The notes: generated from the letters alone by a model not told the origin. Shown: positions 1 through 8,092, counted from the first letter of the stretch. The stretch is DNA of 10,013 nt from Stramenopiles sp. TOSAG23-2 (GCA_900128395.1 LT649844.1:2607-12619), one strand, 5' to 3'. A program made the numbers and translations.

Positions 1-3000
1 CAAACCCAAGACATTATTGATGGCAAATTGGGTAAGAGGCGCAAAGGAGTTTTTGGCCCGCCACCAGGTTTCATTGCAACCGTTTTTGTGGATGATTTAA
101 ATATGCCAAAAAAAGAAGAATATGGCGCACAACCACCAATAGAAATCTTGCGAGCATGGATGGATCACCAGGGCTGGTATGATCGCATGGATCCAACATG
201 GGCCTTCAAAAAAATAATAGATGCGCAATTTGTTTGTGCCATGGGCCCGCCAGGCGGTGGTCGGACTCAAATTACTCAAAGGTATGTAAGGCATTTTAAC
301 ATGCTAAATTTTGTACCATTCAACCCCTCATCGTTAAAAACAATTTTTGGTGCTATATGCGATTGGTTCTTATGTGATTTTGGTAGCTCTATAAAAAAAA
401 TGGGAGACAATTTAGTCGATGCAACAACGGAATTATATGATTTAGTTGGAGAACAATTACTGCCGACACCGTTGAAAAGTCATTACACCTATAATTTGAG
501 GGATCTTTCAAAAGTTTTTCAAGGTATTGCTCAAAGTAATGGTGATTTAATGTCCAACAACGAAGAAATGGTACGGTTATGGGGGCATGAATGTAAGCGG
601 GTATTTCAAGATCGGTTGGTCAGCAGTGAAGATAGGGAAAAATTCAACGAAATGTTACGACAAGCTTGCAATGATCATTTGAAGAAAGATTGGGACAAGG
701 TGAAGGGTCCAGACAGCTTGATTTTTGGCAACTTTATAGATTCAAATATTGACGTAGAGCGGAGAAACTACATAGAATTTACCGATCATTTCAAGTTACA
801 GGCAGTAGCGAATGACTACTTGGATGATTTCAATAATATGTTTCCAAAGCCAATGCAATTAGTACTTTTCATGAATGCGATTGAACATTGTGCTAGAATC
901 GCGCGGGTGATTCAACAGCCATATGGTAATGCGTTACTGGTTGGGGTCGGTGGTAGTGGAAGAAAAAGTTTGACGACTTTAGCCGTTTTTATGGCTGATA
1001 TGAAGTTATATGAAATAGAGATTACAAAGGTATATGGGATGAATGAGTGGAGGGAAGATCTTAAGTCAGTTTTACGAATGGCTGGAGAAGCATTGAATCC
1101 GACCGTCTTCTTATTTAGCGACACCCAGATTAAACGGGAAGACTTTGTAGAAGACATAAATAACATATTAAATACCGGAGAGGTACCAAATCTATTTGCA
1201 GTGGACGAGCGTAATCAGATTTGCGAAACCTTGAGCAAAGTTGCCGAGGAGCAAGGTGGGTTAAAAGATCCTACTACAGTAGAACTGTTAAAATTTTTCG
1301 TCCAAAAATGCAGAGAAAACTTGCATATTTGTCTCGCTTTCAGTCCTGTTGGTGGTGATTTTCGAACACGGCTAAGAATGTTTCCATCGCTTATTAATTG
1401 CTGTACGATTGATTGGTTTACTGAATGGCCTGACGATGCTCTAAAATCAGTAGCGATGCATTTCTTGGGAGAAGTTAAAATGGAAGAAAGTGAAAGAGAA
1501 GCGGTGGTTGAAACATGTGTGGATATGCAGATGCGAGTTACAAACATGGCGACATTGTATTTGGAGGAATTGCGTCGGTATTACTACGTGACACCGACAA
1601 GTTATTTGGAGTTGATAAAAACATTTAAAAAGCTAATAGGCAGAAAAAGAAAAGAAGTAGCACAAAGTAGAGATAGATATCAAAATGGATTGACGAAAAT
1701 ATTAGAAACGGCTGAACAGGTGGCCGGAATGCAGGAGGAGTTAAAGGCTTTGCAACCTAAATTGAAAATAGCACAAAAGGAAACCGCGGAGAAACTAGTC
1801 ATAGTCCAAGCCGAAGAAGCGAAAGTCAATGTACAAGTTGAAGCAGTGGACAAAATTGTCCAGGCATGCGATAAAACAAAAAGGGAGGCTGCTGAAATGA
1901 AATCATCTTGTGAAGAAATGCTTGCAGTTGCCATTCCTGCTTTAAAAGCTGCCGAAAAAGCATTGAATTCTTTGACTAAAGGCGATATAACAGAAGTCAA
2001 GGCAATGAAAAATCCCCCTCACGGAGTGAAAGTAACAATGGAAGCGGTATGTTTGATGTTCCAATTAAAACCAGCACGTGTGAAAGATCCGGATAACCCC
2101 TCCCGTAAAATCAACGATTACTGGCCAGTCGCAAAAAAAGATTTGTTAGGCGATACAAAATTTTTAACGCATTTAATGGATTACGATCGTGACAATATTG
2201 ATCCAGAAATCGTTGAAAAGGTTGGGGTATTTTGTGAAAGGGATGACTTTACGCCTAAGGTTGTCAAAAAAGCGTCCATAGCATGCGCTGGGTTGTGTCA
2301 ATGGGTGCATGCAATGATAATGTACGATAAAGTTGCAAAAGAGGTTGAGCCTAAAAGAATTGCATTGGCGAAAGCAACTAAAGAGCTTGCTGCAGCCGAG
2401 GCTGAATTAGCCGAAAAACAAGCCGAGTTAAAAATAGTCCAAGATAATCTTGCTGCATTACAAAAAGAACTGCAAGACACTCTAGATTATAAAAACAAGC
2501 TGGAGAGAGACGTTAAGCAATGCGCTGATCGACTTGAAAGGGCAGAGAAATTAATCAGTGGCTTAGGAGGCGAACGAGACCGATGGCGTCAATTTGTTAA
2601 TGAGTTGTCGGTCCAATATGATAATATAATTGGTGATGTGGTGCTGTCATCTGGTTTAATTGCCTACATGGGATGCTTTGTTAACAGCTATCGCGATAAA
2701 GCCATAAAAGCATGGTCTAGGATATTAACTGGAAAAAATATCACATGCGCAGAAAATTTTTCGTTGGTACAAACGCTCGGGAAACCTGTTGATATTCGTA
2801 AATGGACTATCGATAAGTTACCAAATGACCAGTTTTCAATAAGCAACGCCATTATGATAGAAATGTCTGATCGGTGGCCATTAATGATCGACCCACAAAT
2901 GCAGGCTAATAAATGGATCAAGATTATGGAAAAAACAAATAGTTTAAAAATATGCAAGCAGTCACAAAGTACATTTGTACGTACAATTGAAAACGGCATT

Positions 3001-6000
3001 CAATTTGGAGTGCCAGTTTTACTAGAAAATGTACCGGAGACAATTGATCCAGTGTTAGAAAGTGTCTTATTGAAGCAAATTGTGAAAGTTGGAGGTACAC
3101 CTTCAATAAAAGTTGGAGATACAATGGTACCGTACGAACCTGGTTTTAAACTATATATGACATCGCGTTTACCCAATCCGCATTATCCACCAGAAACATG
3201 CGTCAAAGTGAATCTGCTGAATTTCATGGCTACCGAAGATGGTTTAATGGATCAAATGCTTGGTGTAACAGTGAAGCAGGAACGCCCCGATTTAGAGGAG
3301 AAATTGGAGAAATTAATTATCGAAGATGCAGAGAATAAAAGACAACTGAAAGAAATTGAAGATAACATTTTGGAGCTGTTAGCGAAAGCTGAAGGAAACA
3401 TATTAGATGATGCGGTATTGATAGAAACATTATCTCAAAGCAAAATTACATCAAACAAAATTGAAAAGGCGGTTGAAGCAGCAATGAAGGTAAAAGCCAC
3501 TATAAGTAAAGCGAGGCAAAGTTATGAAGTTGTATCTTTTCGTGTATCACAATTATTTTTTTGCATTGCCGACTTGGCTTCAGTAGATTCGATGTATCAA
3601 TATAGTCTGGAGTGGTATATCAATCTTTTTTTGCTCGCTATCAGCGAGGCTGAAGTATCGAAAAAACTTGATCTCAGATTGCAGTCTTTAATTGATACTT
3701 TTACAAAAGTTTTGTATACAAACGTTTGTCGCTCATTATTTGAAAAGTCGAAGCTGTTATTTAGCTTCTTAATGTGTACTAAAATCATGGTAGGGGAAAA
3801 GCGTATGCTTAGCACGGACTTAAGATATTTTTTATCTGGGAACACAGCTGTTGATCTAGCAGAACCAAACCCAAATAATTCTGGAAAACATTGGTTAGAA
3901 AATAAAGCTTGGGGTGATATTTTGGGGTTAGAAGATTGCAACGAGGTATTTAAAGGTGTTGCAGAAGATGTAAAAACTGATCTAAATGCTTGGCAAAAAA
4001 TATTTGAAACTAGCGACCCCTTAAATGCTATTGCTTCTCGTTATCCAAAGCTTGAAGCATTTCACCAACTAATGCTTTTGCGGTGTCTGAGGCCAGATAA
4101 AACCGTGCCAGAGCTCACACAATTTATAGCCATTCAAATAGGTTCTGAATTTGTTGATCCACCTTCCTTTAACTTAAAAGTATCATATGAAGTTTCGACT
4201 TGCGAAACTCCTATTATGTTTATTTTGACACCTGGAGCGGATCCTATGACAGTTTTATTGCGTTTAGCAGATGAAATGGAGATGAACGATTCGAGTAAAT
4301 TACTGAGCATTTCGTTAGGCCAGGGCCAGGGGCCAAGAGCAGAAGAGGCAATTGCACGAGGGCGGGATAAAGGTTTATGGGTATGCTTACAAAATTGTGA
4401 TTTAGGCGAAAGTTGGTTGCCGACGCTTGAGAAAATTTGCGAAGAAATTACAAGCAAAAACACGCATGCTAATTTTAGAATGTGGCTCACGACGATGCCA
4501 TTTCCAAAATTTCCCGTTTCTGTGTTGCAAAACGGGGTTAAGATGACACTGGAACCACCACGTGGAATGAGGCAAAGTTTGCAAGGAAGCTATACCATGA
4601 TTGAACCTGAATGGCTTGAAACAAGTTCAAATCCGAAAGCGCTGAAAAAGTTGGTCTTTGCATTATGCTTCTTTCATGCAACAGTAAGTGAACGTAGTAA
4701 GTTTGGCCCGTTGGGGTGGAATATTCCATATGATTTTTCTATTCCAGATTTGAGCATATCGTTGGACCAATTGAAATTGTTTGTAGACGAGTACGAGTTG
4801 ATACCATATCGGATGTTAAATTATTGTGTTGGCGAATGTAATTATGGCGGAAGGGTGACAGATGATAAAGATCGGCGTGCAATTAAAACGATTTTGTCTT
4901 ACTTTTATACTGAAAATGAAGACATCATGGATGATAATTACCGCTTCTCTCCAAGTGGATTGTTTTACGCCCCACCAGATGGTAACCACGCGGCAACAAT
5001 GAAATTTATACGGTCTTTGCCTTTAATTGAAGGGCCAGAATGCTATGGTTTGCATGATAATGCCGCAATTACCAGCGCTATTTTGGAAACATCGAAATTA
5101 CTAGGGACAGCATTAGAACTTCAGCCTAGAACTACCGGTGGCGGTAGTGAAAGTTGGGAAGACCAGCTAGCTCGAGTTGCGGCAGAGGTTGAGACACGTA
5201 TGCCAATGCCATTCGATCTAGAAGCAGTAAAAGTAAAATATCCAACAATATTTGAAGATAGTATGAACACAATATTGACACAAGAAACTGAAAGGTTTGA
5301 TAAATTGTTAGTTCGAGTGCGCACAACATTAAGAAATGTACAACGGGCTATTGTGGGCGAAGTGCTGATGTCTGAGGATTTAGAGAAAATGGGTAACAGT
5401 CTAACAAATGGTTTAGTCCCTACTCTTTGGTCATCTGTTGCCTACCCATCTCTAAAACCTGTTGGTAGCTGGGTTGCTGATTTCTTGGAACGGCTAGATT
5501 TTATTAATTTGTGGATTAAAGAGAACAGCCCCGTAGTTTACTGGATCAGTGGTTTCTTCTTTACGCAGTCGTTTTTGACAGGGACTCGGCAAAACTACGC
5601 CCGAGGAACAGGGATTGCTATCGACCTGTTGTCGTATGATTTCCAAGTCGTAACAAAAGGCGAAGAATTGAGGGATAAACCTCGATGTGGAGCATATATA
5701 AAAGGACTTTTTATCCAGGGCGCAAAGTGGGATTCAGAGGCAGATGGTTGCGCAGGAGCAGACGAGTATAATTCAGGAGGTCTTGTTCACAGTGATCCAC
5801 GGGTTTTGTTTATGTCAATGCCGCAAATATGGCTAATAGTTGATGAAACGAATAATATTGTAGAGAGACATACGTACTCCACGCCTGTATATAAAACCAG
5901 TGAAAGAAGAGGAATGCTTTCAACAACAGGTGCCTCGACAAATTTTGTTATGATGATCGATTTACCCATGATGAAGGCAAATACAGAAAACGATTGGATT

Positions 6001-6039
6001 AAAGCCGGTGTGGCAATGTTATGCTCCTTAGATGATTAA
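1..6039 (+). CDS. Axonemal dynein heavy chain, C-terminal 2012 residues (5' partial), single-headed inner-arm DNAH3/7/12-like
   Basis: This is the motor part of a flagellar dynein heavy chain, the ATPase that slides axonemal doublet microtubules. The frame is open from base 1; the upstream part (tail, linker, AAA1, AAA2 and the AAA3 P-loop) lies outside the window. Visible in order: AAA3 Walker B ATVFVDDLNMP (about residue 26) and CAMGPPGGGR (79-88); AAA4 P-loop GVGGSGRKS (315-323), Walker B TVFLFSDTQI (368-377) and LNTGEVPNLF (390-399); stalk coiled coil 1 (about 545-668), microtubule-binding domain (about 670-780), coiled coil 2 (about 781-860) ending LISGLGGERDRW; AAA5 with WPLMIDPQ (959-966); buttress helices (about 1094-1170); AAA6 with FILTPGADP and SLGQGQGP; C-terminal domain with CNYGGRVTDD (1613-1622), YWISGFFFTQ and YKTSERRGMLSTTG, ending in TAA. 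SERRG near the end, SMNTILTQE and LISGLGGE favour the single-headed DNAH3/7/12 group over DNAH1, DNAH2 or DNAH6; that clade call is from memory of the family. No intron or frameshift is visible in 6 kb. Confidence 0.96.
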   Translation, partial: QTQDIIDGKLGKRRKGVFGPPPGFIATVFVDDLNMPKKEEYGAQPPIEILRAWMDHQGWYDRMDPTWAFKKIIDAQFVCAMGPPGGGRTQITQRYVRHFNMLNFVPFNPSSLKTIFGAICDWFLCDFGSSIKKMGDNLVDATTELYDLVGEQLLPTPLKSHYTYNLRDLSKVFQGIAQSNGDLMSNNEEMVRLWGHECKRVFQDRLVSSEDREKFNEMLRQACNDHLKKDWDKVKGPDSLIFGNFIDSNIDVERRNYIEFTDHFKLQAVANDYLDDFNNMFPKPMQLVLFMNAIEHCARIARVIQQPYGNALLVGVGGSGRKSLTTLAVFMADMKLYEIEITKVYGMNEWREDLKSVLRMAGEALNPTVFLFSDTQIKREDFVEDINNILNTGEVPNLFAVDERNQICETLSKVAEEQGGLKDPTTVELLKFFVQKCRENLHICLAFSPVGGDFRTRLRMFPSLINCCTIDWFTEWPDDALKSVAMHFLGEVKMEESEREAVVETCVDMQMRVTNMATLYLEELRRYYYVTPTSYLELIKTFKKLIGRKRKEVAQSRDRYQNGLTKILETAEQVAGMQEELKALQPKLKIAQKETAEKLVIVQAEEAKVNVQVEAVDKIVQACDKTKREAAEMKSSCEEMLAVAIPALKAAEKALNSLTKGDITEVKAMKNPPHGVKVTMEAVCLMFQLKPARVKDPDNPSRKINDYWPVAKKDLLGDTKFLTHLMDYDRDNIDPEIVEKVGVFCERDDFTPKVVKKASIACAGLCQWVHAMIMYDKVAKEVEPKRIALAKATKELAAAEAELAEKQAELKIVQDNLAALQKELQDTLDYKNKLERDVKQCADRLERAEKLISGLGGERDRWRQFVNELSVQYDNIIGDVVLSSGLIAYMGCFVNSYRDKAIKAWSRILTGKNITCAENFSLVQTLGKPVDIRKWTIDKLPNDQFSISNAIMIEMSDRWPLMIDPQMQANKWIKIMEKTNSLKICKQSQSTFVRTIENGIQFGVPVLLENVPETIDPVLESVLLKQIVKVGGTPSIKVGDTMVPYEPGFKLYMTSRLPNPHYPPETCVKVNLLNFMATEDGLMDQMLGVTVKQERPDLEEKLEKLIIEDAENKRQLKEIEDNILELLAKAEGNILDDAVLIETLSQSKITSNKIEKAVEAAMKVKATISKARQSYEVVSFRVSQLFFCIADLASVDSMYQYSLEWYINLFLLAISEAEVSKKLDLRLQSLIDTFTKVLYTNVCRSLFEKSKLLFSFLMCTKIMVGEKRMLSTDLRYFLSGNTAVDLAEPNPNNSGKHWLENKAWGDILGLEDCNEVFKGVAEDVKTDLNAWQKIFETSDPLNAIASRYPKLEAFHQLMLLRCLRPDKTVPELTQFIAIQIGSEFVDPPSFNLKVSYEVSTCETPIMFILTPGADPMTVLLRLADEMEMNDSSKLLSISLGQGQGPRAEEAIARGRDKGLWVCLQNCDLGESWLPTLEKICEEITSKNTHANFRMWLTTMPFPKFPVSVLQNGVKMTLEPPRGMRQSLQGSYTMIEPEWLETSSNPKALKKLVFALCFFHATVSERSKFGPLGWNIPYDFSIPDLSISLDQLKLFVDEYELIPYRMLNYCVGECNYGGRVTDDKDRRAIKTILSYFYTENEDIMDDNYRFSPSGLFYAPPDGNHAATMKFIRSLPLIEGPECYGLHDNAAITSAILETSKLLGTALELQPRTTGGGSESWEDQLARVAAEVETRMPMPFDLEAVKVKYPTIFEDSMNTILTQETERFDKLLVRVRTTLRNVQRAIVGEVLMSEDLEKMGNSLTNGLVPTLWSSVAYPSLKPVGSWVADFLERLDFINLWIKENSPVVYWISGFFFTQSFLTGTRQNYARGTGIAIDLLSYDFQVVTKGEELRDKPRCGAYIKGLFIQGAKWDSEADGCAGADEYNSGGLVHSDPRVLFMSMPQIWLIVDETNNIVERHTYSTPVYKTSERRGMLSTTGASTNFVMMIDLPMMKANTENDWIKAGVAMLCSLDD

Positions 6040-6068
6040 GAAGCGTATATGGTAATATCCGTATCAAA

Positions 6069-6104
6069 AATAAAAATTTATGGTACCATTATTACAACAA
6101 TAAA
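6069..6104 (+). promoter_or_regulatory. Candidate polyadenylation signals of the dynein gene
   Basis: Two AATAAA hexamers lie at 6069-6074 and 6099-6104, 30 and 60 bases after the dynein TAA stop. They match the canonical eukaryotic poly(A) signal in sequence and distance. In DNA this AT-rich such hexamers also arise by chance, so the site actually used is inferred. Confidence 0.45.
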
Positions 6105-6228
6105 TAGGATTCCAATTCATACATATCAAGGAAGTTGCATTTGGATTTGATCCAAGTAAATATTCAGTATGAACAATATTTTGAAGTGGTGCTGCCACAC
6201 TTGTCATAAATATAGAGCATATTGTCTC

Positions 6229-6340
6229 TAGATTCAATAATATCATTATATATATATATATATATAATACATCTTAATTTTTGTGTTTATTAATTTTGTT
6301 ATTTTTAAACTCACACAAAGCTTCGATATAACATAGTTTT
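6229..6340. repeat. Duplicated segment, copy 1, with (TA)10 core
   Basis: About 100 bases here recur almost unchanged at 6391-6498. The matching block holds TTCAATAATATCATTAT-type sequence, a (TA)10 run at 6247-6266, then CATCTTA, TTTTTGTGTTT, ATTAATTTTGTTATTTTTAA, ACTCACACAAAGCTTCGAT and ATAACATAGTTTT. Differences from copy 2 are a few one- or two-base indels and substitutions outside the TA run. Read on the minus strand, the block begins GTTATATCG inside coding-like sequence. No terminal inverted repeats are seen. Confidence 0.9.
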
Positions 6341-6408
6341 ATACTCAGAGAGTACATCTCAGGAGATGATTGTAATTGACTATTTTCACTATCTTCAATA
6401 TCATCATT
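6276..6408 (-). pseudogene. Coding-like 44-codon tail fragment beside the decayed gene
   Basis: This minus-strand frame reads NDDIEDSENSQLQSSPEMYS followed by LSIKLCYIEALCEFKNN and stops at TAA (6274-6276). The first half lies in the unique DNA between the two repeat copies and is acidic and serine-rich, unlike random translation of the AT-rich flanks. The second half runs into repeat copy 1. It may be a continuation of the decayed gene upstream (about 6490-7217), separated from it by repeat copy 2. No ATG begins it, and 44 codons is short, so chance cannot be excluded. Confidence 0.3.
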
Positions 6409-6498
6409 ATATATATATATATATATACATCTTATTTTTGTGTTTTATTAATTTTGTTATTTTTAAACTCACACAAAGCTTCGATATAACATAGTTTT
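6391..6498. repeat. Duplicated segment, copy 2, with (TA)10 core
   Basis: This is the second copy of the block at 6229-6340, in the same orientation and about 160 bases away. Its TA run (6408-6427) is also exactly ten units, and both copies end at the same point, ACATAGTTTT. The right edge abuts the 3' end of the decayed minus-strand gene at about 6490. The 50 or so unique bases between the copies (6341-6390) are open on the minus strand. Confidence 0.9.
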
Positions 6499-6982
6499 CG
6501 ACTATCATACCATTATTCTTAGCCATTCTCGCCATGATTGTTACATTTGATATCTTATGAAACTGACACAATTTTAAGGCTTTGTTCTTTGTTAATGCTT
6601 TTATATCATCTATACTAAGCTCATCAATACTTATACTCACGCCCTTCTTTGTAGTTTCTAATGGTTCCCCAGTATTAATTTCCGATTGTGCACCTTTCTT
6701 CTATTTTACGAATGTTAATGGATCCACGTAAGTTCTTCCGTTTCCGTGTAGGCAATCCTGCATTCACAAGAAATGCTTCAGTACATTCTTTGTATACCCA
6801 TAGACCTATATCATCAAGTTTCTTCACCATCATCACCGCTGATGCCACCCTATTATACACTAGCGCCTCTTCATCTTTTGTAAGTGGTTTCCCATTTTGA
6901 CCAGCGTCCCAATTTGATAAACGACGTATCTTCCTTCTTTGATTTACATGTTCTTTTTTTTATACAGCAGCACTTTTTTTAC

Positions 6983-7018
<36 letters not shown>

Positions 7019-7217
7019 CATTATCTTTCATTGCTGGATTGCCAGCATCATTTTACCTTTGTTATTATTATCACTACCTAAACGTAAATCATTCATACTC
7101 ATATATGCATCTTTATCCTGATTAAGTATTCGTGATAACTGCTCATGAAAGTTATCTTTCATATAATCATACCCAAATTTTATTCTTTGTTGTTTTAATA
7201 GGTGGTGCATGTTTCAT
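6490..7217 (-). pseudogene. Decayed minus-strand protein gene of unknown function, at least two frame changes
   Basis: I do not recognise this gene. Three coding-like stretches follow one another on the minus strand in different frames. The first (about 7210-7028) includes KFGYDYMKDNFHEQLSRI; an alternative frame opens with an ATG at 7217-7215 (MKHAPPIKTTKN). The second (about 7045-6675) has an Asn run encoded by the (TTA)11 tract, an in-frame TAA beside a run of eight A, then the basic stretch NQRRKIRRLSNWD, LTKDEEALVYNRVASAV, DDIGLWVYKECTEAFLV and the basic GLPTRKRKNLR. The third (about 6700-6490) reads EINTGEPLETTKKG, SISIDELSIDDIKALTKNKA and MARMAKNNGMIVENY, with a weak SAP-like helical look. 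Amino-acid composition is much more protein-like than the flanking AT-rich DNA. Frames change near 7040 and 6690. The basic patches suggest a nuclear or DNA-binding protein, but that is inference. A gene with small introns is a possible alternative to decay. Confidence 0.5.
6985..7017. repeat. (TTA)11 microsatellite
   Basis: Eleven uninterrupted TTA units. On the minus strand, in the frame of the decayed gene, this reads as a poly-asparagine run flanked by Asp-Asn. Repeat-length change here or at the adjacent A8 run is a likely cause of the frame breaks. Confidence 0.97.
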
Positions 7218-7370
7218 TTTAAAACGATTCAGGAGTTTGTTTGCATATATATATTTGCATATGTATAAGTTGGTGTATCATATCATAATTTTTTCATGTA
7301 TGATATATTATTGTATAAACCTGAAAGGCCCGATGAGGCTGGATGTTACCTTAGGCAGAATGCAGGTTGC
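7218..7370. other. AT-rich non-coding stretch
   Basis: Mostly AT-rich, with a GCATATATATATTTGCATAT tract around 7243-7262. An open plus-strand frame crosses it, but that frame overlaps the decayed minus-strand gene and its hydrophobic translation (many I, Y, F) is typical of AT-rich noise. Base composition becomes clearly less AT-rich from about 7322, leading into the hairpin cluster. Confidence 0.5.
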
Positions 7371-7441
7371 TACGCCCTTAATAGGCGTAACTATGTGCAA
7401 ACTGGCTTCCCAGTAACTGGTTAGCCAGTTAGCTACTAGTA
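7371..7441. repeat. Cluster of consecutive short hairpins
   Basis: Four inverted repeats stand in a row: TACGCC-(7 nt)-GGCGTA at 7371-7389; ACTGG-CTTC-CCAGT at 7401-7414; TAACTGG-TTAG-CCAGTTA at 7414-7431; and the palindrome TACTAGTA at 7434-7441. The middle two share the same stem sequence. The stretch from about 7322 to 7450 is near 50% GC, while the surrounding DNA is far more AT-rich. This could be a structured RNA, a degenerate mobile-element end or a protein-binding array; the sequence does not decide. Confidence 0.6.
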
Positions 7442-7809
7442 TGGTGGACGAAAGAGATATTTTTGGCTAATAAACAATACTTTCTACTATTATTTCCTCA
7501 ATATTAATACTTTTCTGATATAAATGAACTATATTTTAGAATTTATAACTCACACGGCTTAAACTCTTCCCAATATATATATATATAATTCTTTTTACCT
7601 TTTTATTGTGATTCTTTGCAACCTTTCTCTCTTCTTTTATCTGTATTCTATTTGTGCAAGTGTATTTTCACATATATATATTAGTTATACATTATACGCA
7701 ATATACTGATACAATTGCATTGATAAAAATACTAGACTTCCTTTCAGTGTTTATTATTTGGACAATTGATATTAGCATAAGAATAGCATGTAAATCTCAT
7801 GTCGTTTTT
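7442..7809. other. AT-rich intergenic DNA, no gene seen
   Basis: I find no conserved coding sequence, RNA gene or repeat family here. There is an (AT)7 run at 7573-7586 and several T-rich tracts. A 92-codon plus-strand frame starting at 7654 has a low-complexity hydrophobic translation and crosses the tandem repeat at 7810, so I do not call it a gene. Confidence 0.6.
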
Positions 7810-7914
7810 TTTACGCCTACACAGCACTCACTACGATTCAACACTTTTTATTTACGCCGACACAACACTCCGATTCAACCATTTTTAACCTACGATTCAA
7901 ACATTCATTCAACC
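7810..7914. repeat. Short degenerate tandem repeat, unit about 41 bases
   Basis: TTTACGCCTACACAGCACTC then ACTACGATTCAACACTTTTT (7810-7850) is repeated directly as TTTACGCCGACACAACACTC then CGATTCAACCATTTTT (7851-7886). A partial third copy, CTACGATTCAAACATTCATT, follows at about 7890-7914. The copies differ by substitutions and a short deletion, so the duplication is not recent. Confidence 0.75.
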
Positions 7915-7974
7915 ACGGACTTGATGCCTTGATTTTTGGGCTTGATTATATCTAAATCCTGAGACCTAACCAAA

Positions 7975-7990
7975 ATTCACATACTTAAAG
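7975..7990. repeat. Outer 16-bp direct repeat, left copy
   Basis: ATTCACATACTTAAAG here is identical to 8791-8806. It lies outside the left 37-bp repeat, and its partner lies outside the right 37-bp repeat in the same orientation. A 16-bp match in AT-rich DNA is not strong alone; its symmetric placement is what makes it notable. Confidence 0.6.
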
Positions 7991-8051
7991 TTAAAAACAT
8001 CTTAAAGTTATTTTATTAAACTTAAAGTTAAAGTTAAACAATCTTAAAGTC
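7984..8051. repeat. CTTAAAGTTA short repeats, left cluster
   Basis: The decamer CTTAAAGTTA occurs at 7984, 8001 and 8021, with a further AAAGTTAAA next to the last and a CTTAAAGTC variant at 8043. Spacing is irregular (17, 20 and 22 bases). The same decamer recurs at 8698 with a variant at 8714, on the other side of the minus-strand ORF. Confidence 0.8.
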
Positions 8052-8055
8052 ATTT

Positions 8056-8092
8056 AAATAAGTTTTATCAATACTCCACCCTACCGCCCACA
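8056..8092. repeat. 37-bp perfect direct repeat, left copy
   Basis: The block starts AAATAAGTTTTATCAATA and ends CTCCACCCTACCGCCCACA. It is identical over all 37 bases to 8743-8779 and lies in the same orientation 687 bases away. Both copies are preceded within about 25 bases by a CTTAAAGT unit. The C-rich half is unusual for this AT-rich region. The two copies bracket the minus-strand ORF. On the minus strand the block begins TGTGGGCGG. Confidence 0.95.

Noticed and set aside
1-30. A dynein start codon at 28 (TTG)
   Set aside because: The frame is open and matches dynein sequence from base 1, and AAA3 is already under way. The gene simply continues off the window.
6688-6900. Plus-strand open frame opposite the decayed gene
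   Set aside because: The minus strand of the same bases gives the more protein-like reading, with charged motifs and continuity to neighbouring segments. The plus frame appears to be its shadow.
7132-7416. Plus-strand open frame of 94 codons
   Set aside because: It overlaps the better-supported minus-strand remnant and the hairpin cluster, its translation is I/Y/F-rich noise, and no motif is seen.
7322-7450. Hammerhead ribozyme, from CCGATGAG and GACGAAAG
   Set aside because: The conserved CUGAUGA reads CCGATGA, and the bases after it do not pair well with those before GAAA (one or two good pairs, then mismatches and wobbles). The two parts are about 110 bases apart and no clear stem III with a cleavage triplet was found.
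7654-7932. Plus-strand open frame of 92 codons
   Set aside because: Low-complexity hydrophobic translation running through a tandem repeat; no protein-like motif.
7984-8051. CTTAAAGTTA units as internal telomeric repeat
   Set aside because: Spacing is irregular, the motif lacks the G-rich strand of known telomere repeats, and intact conserved genes lie on both sides.
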